Assembly (NCBI GenBank): GCA_019925095.2
Contig: CM034406.1
Coordinates: 17,526,888 to 17,590,887 of the forward strand
From: Dendrolimus kikuchii
Taxonomy: Eukaryota > Arthropoda > Insecta > Lepidoptera > Lasiocampidae
Reading direction: 5' to 3'
Length of the DNA: 64,000 nt
The translations under genes and the position numbers were made by a program. Shown here piece by piece: positions 45,405-55,904 of this stretch. The notes beneath the pieces were generated by a model. The model did not search any database. It was not told where the DNA came from and saw only the letters and a program-made list of their open reading frames with translations. Position 1 is the first letter of the stretch. Every line of letters starts with the position of its first letter.

Positions 45405-45660
45405 ACAAGTGTGTGACAGCATTGTGAATGGTAGAGATACTGTCGGTAGATCGCGACGTACTCACCATGATCAAATAGCAGAAGTGTTCAAGAGAGGTCC
45501 GATAAAAAGCATCTCAAATAAACGTGCATGTATGAAAAGATTAATGAAGGTAGATCAAGCGAAAGTTGTTTGTCAGGATCGTCACAAGTGGAGATCCACA
45601 CCTCTGCTTACCCCCATGGGTAACAGGGGTGATAATATGTATGTATGTAACTTCAAAAGA
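45405..45660 (+). mobile_element. Second, diverged RTE-like LINE tail
   Basis: A plus frame encodes VGRSRRTHHDQIAEVFKRGP, NKRACMKRLMKVDQAKVVCQ and DRHKWRSTPL. It is clearly related to the FHDQID-x-ACMTRVMNVKEA tail but is a separate lineage, ending in TATGTATGTA. Fragments of the same lineage lie at ~50930-51020, ~54110-54170 and ~58590-58712. Confidence 0.75.
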
Positions 45661-45801
45661 CGCCCTAGAAATTAAGGCTGGTTTACATTGAAACAGCTAC
45701 TGACTTGGGGAGCAGACTGATTTCAAAATATTTAACCGGGAATCTTGAAGTCAGTCAGACTTGTTAGCGCTGTACTGACGTCAATGTAATTTACACGTTT
45801 T

Positions 45802-46122
45802 TTTTTTTTTTTATTGCAGGAGGTCAGCAGACAGGCAGACGGCCCACTTGATGGAAAGCGGTTACCATCGCCTATGGACATTTGCAACACCAAAGGTGCT
45901 ACAAATGCGCTGCTACTCTCTTAAGGGAAACTGGAACCTGGTCACTAATGCCGGAACACAACTCGAGGTTGTTATGGCGACATACTTTAGAGCAGGGGTG
46001 GTAGCCATCCAGTCGGGCAAATGCCCTACCACCTGGCTGTGGGTTGTTTAGTCGCCTCTTACGACAGGCCGCCCCAACGCAGGAAATTGTATTCTTTCTC
46101 CGTTCCTGCACGGATAAAATGC
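45802..46122 (-). mobile_element. SINE-like repeat family X, near full-length reverse copy
   Basis: It runs from a poly-T and TGCAGGAGGTCAGCAGACAG to TTCTCCGTTCCTGCACGGAT. Confidence 0.92.
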
Positions 46123-46386
46123 CAGTATAAAGTCAGCCTTGGTTTCCTTCGAATTTGAAGTCAGTAAGTAGCTTGTCAATGCAATGTAAATCAGCTTTTA
46201 TATTCGATTGTCCAGTCTACAAGAAGTAAAGGCACGATATGAATATTGCCTTAGTGCAACAAATTAAATAATTACAAAATACTTCCATTGACATCGATAA
46301 ATAAAAAACCCTGCAATGTATTTATAGAATACTGTAGAATAGTTGTTATAGTTGTTAATTAAGTAAAACAGGTGATAACATCACTA

Positions 46387-46802
46387 TAAATATACATACA
46401 TATACATACATACATACATAACTTCACGCCAGTTCCCTTGCGGGGTAGGCACGAACAACAGAGTGCCATTTAGGCTTATTCTTACACACCTCACTTGCCT
46501 CTTTGACATTCATAACTCTTGTCATGCAAGCTCGTCTGTTCTTAAGGCTCCTGACATCACCCTCCGCTAGTACACGATCAATTTGATCATGGAAGGTGTG
46601 TCGTGGCCTTCCACGACTTCTGCATCCATCCACTTTTGCATTGTATATCTGTTTAGTCATTCTTTCATCATGCATTCTTTCCACATGCCCGAACCACCGG
46701 AGCATTCCTTTCCTTACCTTCACCCCGACACTCTCTTTCAGACCAACTCTCTTTCTTACTTCGGTATTCGGCGCTCGCGGACCGCGTTCGTAATACCGCG
46801 TT
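46387..46802 (-). mobile_element. RTE-like LINE 3' fragment with inverted 5' segment
   Basis: It is the same tail as 27660-28365 as far as TACTTCGGTATT. After that the next ~40 bp (CTCGCGGACCGCGTTCGTAA) appear in reverse orientation, which is the signature of twin priming during target-primed reverse transcription. Confidence 0.9.
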
Positions 46803-46919
46803 TGCATATAGCATAGTATATTAGTAGATTAGAGATGTTAACAATAGCCAAATTTGGTGAAATGAGTGAAATTTATTAATCAGTTATTAATACTTGGTAG
46901 TTGGCGTAATAGGCGCTAT

Positions 46920-47375
46920 ACGCCCTCGGAAACTTTTTTAGTTTTATTCTGGAAACTATCCCACTTCCGGGATGGCATTTACTTCACATTATTCCGGAAA
47001 CCCGTGCATTTTCCGGGATGAAAAGTATCCTATGTTCATCTTCAGTATTAAATTTACACATATACCAAATTTCAGCAAAATTGGTGAGAAAAAGAGTTAC
47101 TATCTCATTTATAATACGAAATAGGTATAGAAAAAAAAATATTTCGAAAATTTATATCTGAAAATTCCTCTTTCATGGCCTAGAGGACCAAGTCTTATGA
47201 ACTTTGATAACCTATGTACAGTGTACCAGATAGCAAGAATGCTTCAATAAGACAAAGTTCAGTGCTAAGTATTAATTTTTATCTTATATTCTATGACTTT
47301 CAAGAATTGTTGTCCAGTGGAACCTCTTTTGGACAAAAAAGAATAGCCGTAATTGGCTATGAAAGGTTATATCCT
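46920..47375. other. Intron E7-E8, Helitron-derived sequence
   Basis: 46970-47110 has GGGATGAAAAGTATCCTATG and CCAAATTTCAGCAAAATTGG, the internal part of common Helitron families; the same blocks occur at 49190-49385. ~47285-47335 is a family Y fragment. Confidence 0.55.
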
Positions 47376-47381
47376 CCATAC

Positions 47382-47515
47382 CCTGCGACCGCTGCAGCCT
47401 GGTGGTGACTCCAGCGGGCAGCTCCGGCTCGGCCATCTTCCGGGGGTTCCGCCTCTGCCGTGGCTTCCGCAGGAGCTGCTTGTAGTTTTCAGCCTTCTTC
47501 GATAGGTAATAAAAT
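47382..47515 (-). CDS. Smr: Smrter exon E7: end of SANT1
   Basis: The acceptor is GTCCACAG|ATTTTA and the donor CGCAGG|GTATGG. With the split Arg from E6 it gives FYYLSKKAENYKQLLRK, the third helix of SANT1 (NCoR: YYYLTKKNENYK). In the SMRT-HDAC3 structure the paired Tyr and paired Lys of this motif contact inositol tetraphosphate and HDAC3; both pairs are kept (YY, KK). A basic stretch RQRRNPRKMAEPELPAGVTT follows. Confidence 0.97.
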
Positions 47516-47845
47516 CTGTGGACATTATGTCTCGGTTAATATTATCATAGACTTTGCACACTCTCTCGACAATTTCTTAAGGGCTACCTAAGTTAATTTC
47601 TTTATCTAGCTAGCAGCGCATTGCCATATAATGGAAGATAAATTGACAGAATTTGTTTAAGACAAAACTAAATCTGTATTCCACTAATCAATATATACAC
47701 TGTTTATCCTTAAAAGATCGTTTTCGTACATTACAAATAGGATTTTTGCAATAAATTGCATATAGTATTTAATGATGTTATGCCATGGACAATTAAAACG
47801 ACATCTCAAGTTAGATATTACAGTAGAAAATGTTTTATATTAGTC

Positions 47846-48396
47846 AGGTTAGGTAAACTTCTAGGCGCTAAGAACCTCAGCCAGAAGGCCCAGCTTGCCA
47901 TACACAACGTGGTGCTGGTACCTACGCTCACGTATGGAAGCGAGAGTTGGGTATGGAAGAGAGAGCATGAAAGTAGAGTAAACGCGGTCGAGGTGCGAGC
48001 ACTGCGCAAAATCTGCGGAGTGACGCTCGCGGACCGCGTTCGTAATACCGAAGTAAGAAAGAGAGTTGGTCTGAAAGAGAGTGTCGGGGTGAAGGTAAGG
48101 AAAGGAAGGCTCCGGTGGTTCGGGCATGTGGAAAGAATGACTAAACAGATATACAATGCAAAAGTGGACGGATGCAGAAGTCGTGGAAGGCCACGACACA
48201 CCTTCCATGATCAAATTGATCGTGTACTAGCAGAAGGTGATGTCAGGAGCCTTAAGAACAGACGAGCGTGCATGACAGGAGCTATGAATGTCAAAGAAGC
48301 AAATGAGGTGTGTAAGAAATAAGCCTAAATGGCGCTCTGTTGTTCGTGCCTACCCCGCAAGGGAACTGGCGTGAAGTTATGTATGTATGTATCTAA
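47846..48396 (+). mobile_element. RTE-like LINE 3' fragment, long copy
   Basis: A plus frame encodes LGKLLGAKNLSQKAQLAIHN, the SESWVWKREHESRVNAVEVR block, RLRWFGHVERMTK (HDERM deleted relative to other copies) and the FHDQID tail. A one-base insertion (GTAAGAAATAAG) breaks the frame near the end. The 3' tail is (TATG)n. Confidence 0.9.
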
Positions 48397-48719
48397 AGAC
48401 ATTTAATGAAAAATTTATCCAAAAATTTATCTTGTAAGAAAAGACAGAGTATACTATTATAAGTATACGTACTAAGTATAGTACTAATATTACAATGTTT
48501 CTAAAAAAATAATTTTGTGTCAGACAAGGTATCACACATAAAAAAAAATCACGAGAATTATCCGCCCCACGCTAACCAATGTCCCATTGACAGGATATTT
48601 CTTTTTATAATATTTTTGCAACCTGCTATTAATGGCAACACTTTAAGCAAAAGTGATGTGGAAGATTTGACTGGAGAGACTGGGCCTTCTCTTAAAGGTG
48701 GGGCTTCATTTTTGATTTA

Positions 48720-49012
48720 ATTGCATCAAATCAGAAGACAGGCAGACGGGCCCGCCTGATGGAAAGCGTTTACCATCGCCTGCGGACATTTGCAACACCA
48801 AAGGTGCTACCAATGTGCTTGCTTCTCTCTAAAAAGAGACTGGAATCTGGCCATTAATGCCGGAACACAACTCAAGGTTGTTATGGCGGCATACTCTAGA
48901 CCAGGGGTGGTAGCCATCCAGTCGGGCAAATGCCCTACCACCTGGCTGTGGGTTGTTTTGTCGCCTCTTACGACGAGCCGCCCCAACGCAGGAAATTGTA
49001 TTCTTACTTCAT
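48720..49012 (-). mobile_element. SINE-like repeat family X, reverse copy
   Basis: It runs from ATCAGAAGACAGGCAGACGG to GCAGGAAATTGTATTCTTAC. There is no poly-T at its left edge. Confidence 0.85.
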
Positions 49013-49184
49013 GGATAAATCATATATATCATATAATGTAAGTACAAGTTTCAAAAACATTTTAATATCACTAATAATGTTATTTCTAAAAATAGCTAAG
49101 TTTTGTGTATGGTAGTACTATTCAATACAAAAATATCTCTAAGTAAACATAACTTCAAATAAGTTGCATCAAATCACAAAACCT

Positions 49185-49392
49185 ATCCAAGTTTTCGGGA
49201 TAACCTTTACATATATCTATCCCAAAATCTATCCGATTATCCGGGATGAAAAGTATCCCTTGTCCACCCACCCTCAGTATTAAAATTACATATATACCGA
49301 ATTTCAATCAAATCGGTCCAGTAGTTTTTCCGTGAAAACGGAACAGACAGACAGACAGAGTTACTTTTGCATTTATAATATTAACAAGGATT
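49185..49392 (-). mobile_element. Helitron 5'-terminal fragment
   Basis: The minus strand starts TCCTTGTTAATATTATAAAT after A and continues GCAAAAGTAACTCTGTCTGT, the usual 5' end of lepidopteran Helitrons. It reaches GGGATGAAAAGTATCCCTTG. Confidence 0.7.
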
Positions 49393-49629
49393 AACGTGAA
49401 AAACGAATTTAGAAAATACTTTACAGTTATTTTGACATCACAAATGTTAGAAATCTTCGTTTGAACTACAATTTTGCCAGCTATTAGTGCATATTCGTGA
49501 TTCCTAACTGTTTCTTCTAATTCTAAGACATGCCCGACCTCATGGTTTATGGCCTTTTGTCCCTTTCCCCTTCCCGATTATTAATCGGCCGGAAGCCATA
49601 TTTTATCATTTTAATCATAATAAAAACAA

Positions 49630-49798
49630 TTTGTACTAGCAGAAGGTGATGTCAGGAGCCTTAAGAACAGACGAGCGTGCATGACACGAGTTATGAATGT
49701 CAAAGAGGCAAGTGAGGTGTATAAGAACAAGCCTGAATGGCGCCCTGTTCGTCGTGCCTACCCCGCAAGAGAACTGGCATGAAGTTGTGTATGTATGT
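49630..49798 (+). mobile_element. RTE-like LINE 3' fragment
   Basis: It runs from GTACTAGCAGAAGGTGATGT to GGCATGAAGTTGTGTATGTA. More diverged than most copies. Confidence 0.85.
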
Positions 49799-49915
49799 AA
49801 AAACAATTTAAATATAATTGCAAACATGGACGGCAACATGATGACAGATCTAAAGTTTCTTTTTTAACCAGCCTCTGGCTCTCGTGTCGATTTGTGTTGC
49901 CACCTATTATAATTC

Positions 49916-50034
49916 GTGCATACATACATACATACATAGCTTCACGCCAGTTCCCTTGCGGGGTAGGCACGAACAACACGAGCGCCATTCAGGCTTATTC
50001 TTACACACCTCACTCGCTTCTTTGACATTCATTC
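49916..50034 (-). mobile_element. RTE-like LINE 3' fragment, short
   Basis: It runs from a (CATA)n start and GCTTCACGCCAGTTCCCTTG to CTCACTCGCTTCTTTGACAT. Confidence 0.85.
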
Positions 50035-50284
50035 ATTCGTGCACATTCCCTATATAGGTTTTGTTGAATAAGCCTGTTTCAAACAATTTCATACAGTTTT
50101 TGCCACACACCTTCAAAGCACAATCATGTGTTACAGCCTGTTTTCAGTCGCACAAAAACACATGTTGACACACTCTTCTCGTCGAATAAACCGGTTAATG
50201 CAAGTTTATATAACACCCTTTTTAAGATTTATACTCTGACCGCAATAATTGACTAAAATCGGTAATAACTGATTAAACTCTCTC

Positions 50285-50605
50285 TCTCCGTGCAGGAACG
50301 GAAAAAGAATAAATATTAATTGCTGCGTTGGGGCTGCCTGTCGTAAGAGGCGACAAAACAACCCACAACCTGGTGGTAGAGCATCTGCCCAACTGGATGG
50401 CTACCACCCCTGTTCTAGAGTATGCCGTCATAACAACTTTGAGTTATGTTTCGGCATCAGTGACCAGGTTCCAGTTTCTCCTTCGAGATAGGCACCACAT
50501 TGGCAACACCTGTATTATTGCTAATGTCCATAAACGACGGTAACCATTTTCCATCACAGTTGAACCATCAGCCTGTCTGTTGTGCTTCAACAATAAAAAA
50601 ATAAA
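50285..50605 (+). mobile_element. SINE-like repeat family X, diverged forward copy
   Basis: It starts TCTCCGTGCAGGAACGGAAA and ends GCTTCAACAATAAAAAAATA. Confidence 0.85.
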
Positions 50606-50679
50606 CATTGGTTAGTTTTAAACTAGTTCTAAGCTTTGCCTAGAACCTTCTTTTGCAGCTTGAGAAGAAAATGAGCTAC

Positions 50680-50857
50680 CTAACACAATCTCGAACAGTC
50701 TTTCTGGGCAGGAACGATGCTATTTGGCCGAAGTTCTTCGGATGCTGCAGATACTTCTCTCTAAAGATGTCCTTCTCCGCTTGAGACCAGATGTTCCGCA
50801 GCTGCAGCTCCTTGTGCTCGGACTTCATGTCCATACATCGCCCTGACAGCACTATAC
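50680..50857 (-). CDS. Smr: Smrter exon E6: core of the DAD/SANT1 domain
   Basis: The acceptor is TCTTCCCAG|GTATAG and the donor GTTAG|GTAGCTC. It encodes GRCMDMKSEHKELQLRNIW, SQAEKDIFREKYLQHPKNFG, QIASFLPRKTVRDCV. This matches NCoR/SMRT from the deacetylase-activating motif into the first two SANT1 helices (VWTDHEKEIFKDKFIQHPKN). The HPKNFG lysine is one of the inositol-phosphate contacts known in SMRT. The domain activates HDAC3. Split codons occur at both ends. Confidence 0.98.
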
Positions 50858-51009
50858 CTGGGAAGAAGAAGACACTTTATAATTTTGTCACTTTTGTCTA
50901 TGACAATGTTATCGACTCATCACACAATAGATGAAGCAAAAGATGTATGTCAAGATCGTAGCAAGTGGAGATCCAATGTCTCTGTCTGTCCCTATGGGAA
51001 ACGTGCATG

Positions 51010-52110
51010 ATAATATGTATATAATTCATGCAAATTATAATTCAAGTAGCGCTCGTGCAATCCCTCCTTCTCCCAATATTTGATTACGGTGACGTCAGCT
51101 ATCTCGATCCTAACCAAAGCCAAAGCCAATTAGATAAGCTTGAGCGACTCCAAAATTTCTGTATACGATTCATATTTGGGTTACGAAAATATGATCACAT
51201 ATCCGATTGTCGTAAAAAGCTCAAGTGGCTACCAATTCGAGTTCGCAGTAATGCTCATGTTCTGTCTCTTCTTTATAACGTACTAGCGGCCCCGGCAGAC
51301 GTCGTCCTGCCTTTAAAAAGTAAAATTCTAGAACCCGATCCCAGCGCCACGTACCGCTTCTAATTGCGAATCTAAACCATCCGGGTACGCACTCAAACAC
51401 ACAAAAACAAAATCACCAAAATCGCTCCCGGTGATTAGGAGGATTCCAGAACCCGATCTCAGCGCCACCTACCGGTTCTAATAGTGAATCTAAAAGAGTA
51501 ATATATATTTTTTTATTCTAAGTCATGACAAAATAAGATTAAAAATCTTGCCAAAAAACTAAAGTTTATAATTAACGAATAAAAATAGGGGTTGATCGTA
51601 GAGGGGTGAAAAATTAGGGTTGTATGTATTTTTCAATGCTAAATCATAATAAAATATAATTAAGAAATTTTGATAAAAAAATAAAAATAAAAATTTAGGG
51701 GTGGACTACCCCTAACATTTAGGGGGATGAAAAATAGATGTTGGCCGATTCTAATAGATACCGGATAAGCACAAAAAATTTCATCAAAATCGGTCAAGCC
51801 GTTTCGGAGGAGTATGGCAACGAAAACTGTGACACGAGAATTTTATATATTAGATTGTTTGACTCTCGTACTCCGTCCTATCTTAAAGAACGCTTCCAGT
51901 TCTTCCACAGTGATTCAAGATCCCTGAGATCATCGGAGAAGTTGCGGCTGAGGACACCTTTACATACCACGGAGATTTACGCACGATCATTCTCCGTTTG
52001 TGTCGTGCTTCTTTGGAACGCATTGCCGGCAGACGTGTGCTCTGCTAAATCGATCCATACTTTCAACAGACTTGTGAGGGAGCACTATCTAACTGCATAA
52101 TACGTATTAT
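51010..52110 (+). mobile_element. LINE C-terminal fragment split by a Helitron
   Basis: A plus-strand frame encodes the tail of a non-LTR reverse transcriptase (QSLLLPIFDYGDVSYLDPNQ, DKLERLQNFCIRFIFGLRKY, RSNAHVLSLLYNV). It is interrupted at 51283-51854, then resumes RTPSYLKERFQFFHSDSRSL and LWNALPADVCSAKSIHTFNR and stops at ~52098. Clade not certain (CR1/L2/Jockey-like by the DYGD and WNALP blocks). It is followed by a (TA)n array. Confidence 0.88.
51283..51854 (-). mobile_element. Non-autonomous Helitron inserted A^T within a LINE ORF
   Basis: The minus strand starts TCTAATATATAAAATTCTCG after A and ends GGCAGGACGACGTCTGCC (hairpin) GGGGCCGCTAG before T. There is no target duplication, as expected for Helitrons. 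Removing it leaves GTA|TTG, which keeps the surrounding LINE frame open. It contains an internal partial duplication (CCCGATC-CAGCGCCAC-TACC twice). Confidence 0.93.
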
Positions 52111-52130
52111 TTGTTGTGTATGCTTATGTA

Positions 52131-52131
52131 C

Positions 52132-52190
<59 letters not shown>
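52131..52190. repeat. (TA)n microsatellite
   Basis: About 29 TA units between the LINE end and an RTE-like fragment with a (CATA)n tail. Confidence 0.95.
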
Positions 52191-52193
<3 letters not shown>

Positions 52194-52296
52194 CATACAT
52201 ACATACATACTAATATAACTCTTGTCATGCAAGCTCGTCTGTTCTTAAGGCTCCTGACATCACCTTCTGCTAGTACACGATCAATTTGATCATGAA
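52190..52296 (-). mobile_element. RTE-like LINE 3' fragment, short and deleted
   Basis: (CATA)n, then TATAACTCTTGTCATGCAAG to GATCAATTTGATCATG. The ~100 bp between tail and ATAACTC are missing. Confidence 0.8.
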
Positions 52297-52322
52297 TATA
52301 TTATATCATGATCATATATATA

Positions 52323-53490
52323 TTAGTTTGGGGAAAAAGTTTCTTCGCATTTTATATAAAAATTGAAAAGGTTTTTTTATAAAGTTTATTCACATTTGAC
52401 CAAAGTATGTGGGGTGACATTTTGTTGGATAACTTTTTGCCATCTTGCAGAGACCGAAACAGGTGAAAATCTGAAGGTGCAAAGTCAGGATTATACGGTG
52501 GATGCATTAACACCTCCCAGCCAAACTCTCGTAATTTTTGCTGAGTGGCTAAAGATGTGTGAGGTCTAGCGTTATCATGGTGAAAAACCACACCCCTTCT
52601 GCTGTTTAATTCCGGCCGCTTTCTCTCAACTTTTTGCTTTAATCTCATCAGTTGTTCGCAGTACAGTTCGGAATCGATGGTCCTGCCTGGCGGTAACAGC
52701 TCATAATGAATAATGCCCTTCCAATCCCACCATACACACAGCATCACCTTGTTGCGAGTTAACCCGGGTATCGCCACAGTCTGTGAAGCCTGACCGGCCT
52801 TTGACCACGATCTTTTTCGCACGTTCTTGTCGTACGTGATCCACTTTTCATCACCAGTTATCAGCTTCATCAAAAATGATTCGGTATCATTACGTCGTAA
52901 TAAAGAATTACAAATGAGTTCACGGTTCATTAGGTTTCTTTCAGTGAGCTCATGAGGCACCCAAATATCGAGCACTTTTGTGTACCCAGCTTTTTTCAAA
53001 TGGGCCAAAACCGTTTTGTGGTCAATTCCCAGTTCTCCAGCTACATCGTAACTACTAATATGCCGATCTTGCTCCTCTTTTTCAAAAATGGCATCAGTTT
53101 TGTCCGTAACAGAGCGACCAGAGCGACGTGCATCTTTGATATCAAAATTTCCGGATTGAAAACGCTTAAACCAAATTTGCGCTACTCTCACAGATACTGC
53201 ATTAGGTCCATAAACATCACAATTTTTTTTCGCGGCTTGTGTTGCATTTTTACCTTTTTTGTAGTAAAATTTTAAAATGTATCGAATTTCTTCATTAGAT
53301 TCACTCATTTTAACAATAAGAAAAACAAATGAAAATCACACATTTTCCTAATTTGAATTTGGAATTGTCTTCTTTAAAATTAAAACTTTCTAATGATACC
53401 AAAACCAGCCAGATACAAATGGTATAGCCAAAGAGATCTTATTACAAGTTCATGCATACTATATGCGAAAAGACTTTTTCCCCTTACCTA
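52323..53490 (-). mobile_element. mariner element
   Basis: It is bounded by imperfect ~28-bp inverted repeats sharing GGGGAAAAAGT and TCGCAT (52323-52350 and 53463-53490), in TA-rich DNA. It contains one transposase frame. This copy is the youngest-looking DNA transposon in the window. Confidence 0.92.
52355..53308 (-). CDS. mariner transposase, C-terminally altered
   Basis: A cut-and-paste transposase with 318 codons from ATG at 53308. It has an N-terminal helix-turn-helix (RVAQIWFKRFQSGNFDIKDA, ARRSGRSVTD), the mariner signature WVPHELTERNLMNR, and the catalytic triad TGDEKW, HHDNARPH and PDFAPSD with 34 residues between the last two aspartates (DD34D). After HLFRSLQ the sequence jumps to DGKKLSNKM, apparently the out-of-frame end of a normal element. 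About 50 C-terminal residues are therefore lost through a deletion at a short CAA repeat (inference). Probably inactive or impaired. Confidence 0.92.
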
Positions 53491-53725
53491 TTATATGTAC
53501 ATATATGTGTATATATATATGCGTAAAATTTAATAAATTTTAAATTTTGCCTTTATACATGTATCACCTTCAGTGTTCTCCACTGACACTTATATTAAAT
53601 AAAAACTTTTGTATTTTAAATTCTACCTCTCTAACCCATCTCTCCTGAGTTGTAAGCGTCTATTGGAGCGACGATATTCACCTTCCACCAGGTGGGCCGA
53701 AAGAGAAAGAAGAAGAGCCACTCAC

Positions 53726-53933
53726 TATTAGTATCGATGTAGATGGGCCTGGTGTCCCTGGGGTCCCTGAGCAGCGGCGGCACCACCGTCAGCGACCTCA
53801 TCTTCTTGTCCTCGTGCTCCTGCTCGTGGAGGCCGTCCGCGATCTCCTCCAGCTCAGCCTCGGACTTCACCCGCGCGCCTAACCTGTTGAACCGTTCTCT
53901 CTCTTCACGCTGTTTCCGTAGCTCGGGGAACAC
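53726..53933 (-). CDS. Smr: Smrter exon E5: FPELRKQREERERF to DAD start
   Basis: The acceptor is CCATCAG|GTGTTC and the donor ACTAATA|GTGAGT. It encodes VFPELRKQREERERFNRLGA, then AELEEIADGLHEQEHEDKKM and RSLTVVPPLLRDPRDTRPIY. These are near-exact counterparts of NCoR FPEIRKQREQQERFQRVG, EISEIIDGLSEQENNEKQM and RQLSVIPPMM, which lead into the deacetylase-activating domain. 69 codons plus one base. Confidence 0.98.
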
Positions 53934-54019
53934 CTGATGGAAGCCGAATACAAAAGTGTCATCTACCTGCTAAATATCCAGACCGTAACTTGCTATATAA
54001 AAAAGGCAAGGCTACTGAA

Positions 54020-54170
54020 AAGACATTTTATTTATTTGATGTTTATTTCGACGTTTGAGTCACTTTTCACTAGCCGTGATCATGAAGATGACCAATATCT
54101 ACTCAAATCAATGTGTATGTATGAAGAGATTAATACAATTAGATGAAGCGAACTGTTTGCAAGGATCATA
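54020..54170 (+). mobile_element. Diverged Penelope-type terminal-repeat fragment plus LINE tail scrap
   Basis: TTTATTTCGACGTTTGAGTC and CACTAGCCGTGATCATGAAG match the terminal repeat at 34414-34560. A piece of its outer end (CCGTTTGAACGTAGTTTTAT, ~54590-54609) lies inverted on the other side of exon E4. A second-lineage LINE tail fragment follows at ~54110. Confidence 0.6.
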
Positions 54171-54259
54171 GCCAATAGAGTCAAAGTAATTTTCGGCGAG
54201 AACTTCAGACTAAACCAAGAATACAAGACTAAAACATAGATTGATATATCAGTCAGTAC

Positions 54260-54385
54260 CTTCTCAAAGAATTCTCTGTTCCGCGCGTCCTTCGTTTTCC
54301 TCTTCTGACTCTGTTCTATCCTCTCCACTCTTCTCGCCCATTCTGCTGCTCTTTTACTATATTCTTCCGCTAAGAGATCTTCACG
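54260..54385 (-). CDS. Smr: Smrter exon E4
   Basis: The acceptor is TTTTCAG|CGTGAA and the donor GAGAAG|GTACTG; 42 codons, phase 0 at both ends. REDLLAEEYSKRAAEWARRV and ERIEQSQKRKTKDARNREFF align with NCoR QRYDQLMEAWEKKVDRIENN and PRRKAKESKTREYYEKQ. A highly basic, helical, coiled-coil-prone segment. Confidence 0.97.
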
Positions 54386-54654
54386 CTGAAAACAATATTA
54401 AATGTAAATTTTCACTATTTAAACACAAGCATGTTGTCTATGAATACACCAACATGGAGTAAATCATACAAAATAAATACATATAATAAAAAAATCATCG
54501 TCACCCTATTATCTAATTAATTCAAAACATTAATTTTATTTTGTATCATAGAATGGTAAACATCAAATCAAATATCACCACGCCTACAACCGTTTGAACG
54601 TAGTTTTATTATGATCATAATATAATTTTAGAGCTGCAAAAAGATAGATTAAAA

Positions 54655-54802
54655 AATTTTAACATCTATTCTATACTAATATTAAAATGAGGAAAGATTT
54701 GTATTTTTGTATGTTTGTAACAAATAAACTCAAAAACTACTGGTTACATTTCAAAAATTCTTTCACCATTAGAATGCTAGATTATCCTTGAGTAACATAG
54801 GC

Positions 54803-54835
<33 letters not shown>

Positions 54836-54980
54836 GCACATCAAAATATTCAGTTACAAAGACAGAGCATATTTACAACATTTTCTAGGCAGTACAATAG
54901 GCGGCCTTATCGCTGAAAGCGATCTCTTCCAGGCAACCTAAATCAAAAACAATTCTGAATCAGGCGATGTAGGTGGTGCA
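54655..54980. repeat. Helitron 5'-like fragment, (GA)n tract and repeat family Z
   Basis: TTCTATACTAATATTAAAATG at 54668 is Helitron-5'-like. (AG)n spans ~54804-54833. The family Z block (GGCGGCCTTATCGCTGAAAG, ATCAGGCGATGTAGGTGG) is at 54860-54980 on the minus strand. Confidence 0.65.
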
Positions 54981-55359
54981 GGAAAAAGACAATAGATACA
55001 TAAATACTCAAACTAATTTAACAAATAAACAGGCTATATTTATATCTCAATATGTCAAAATAAATATCCAGCCGTGGGAAGCGGGGACGGGCCGCTAGTC
55101 TTGAATAGATTGACCGCGGTTTACCAGCAATGGTATAGTTTCCCCCCTATGTAAGGCACACAAATAGGAAAACCTAACTCACATACACACGGTGACTGAA
55201 AAATTGGGAGGAAGAAGACTTGGGCAGTTTGGGCATGTAATGAGGAGGGATGAAAGCACGTGAAAAAAAGAATGTTAAACTGCAACATTGATAAGTACAA
55301 ATATAACAGTAAACAAAAAAGAGATGGATTGATTGTGTCAAGGGTGAGACGATGATTTT

Positions 55360-55675
55360 TTTTTTTTTATTGCAGGAGCTCAGCAGACAGGCAGACGGCC
55401 CACTTGATGGAAAGCGGTTACCATCGCCTATAAACATTTGCAACACCAAAGGTGCTACAAATGCACTGCTGCTCTCTTTAGGGAGACTGGAACCTGATCA
55501 CTAATGCCGGAACACAACCCAAGGTTGTTATGACGACATACTTTAGACCAGGGGTGGTAGCCATCCAGTCGGGCAAATGCCCTACCACCTGGCTGTGGGT
55601 TGTTTTGTCGCCTCTTACGACAGGCCGCCCCAACGCAGGAAATTGTATTCTTTCTCCGTTCCTGCACGGATAGAA
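55360..55675 (-). mobile_element. SINE-like repeat family X, near full-length reverse copy
   Basis: It runs from a poly-T and TGCAGGAGCTCAGCAGACAG to TTCTCCGTTCCTGCACGGAT. Confidence 0.92.
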
Positions 55676-55904
55676 GAATGTGGTGTGACAGAGGACGTAC
55701 GTCAGAATAGAGGAGTATTGAAGGAAAAGACATATTGGTCCGAGAAGAAGTAAGAGATGTAAGTCAAACACATACAATAATTAATATTATTATGAGTCCG
55801 TAAACATGCCACCGCTATGTGCATATTGTTACAATTACCACATGCCTACTCTGAAATAAAACATGAAGACGAAACCTGCGCATCGAGATACAAAATGGGA
55901 GACC

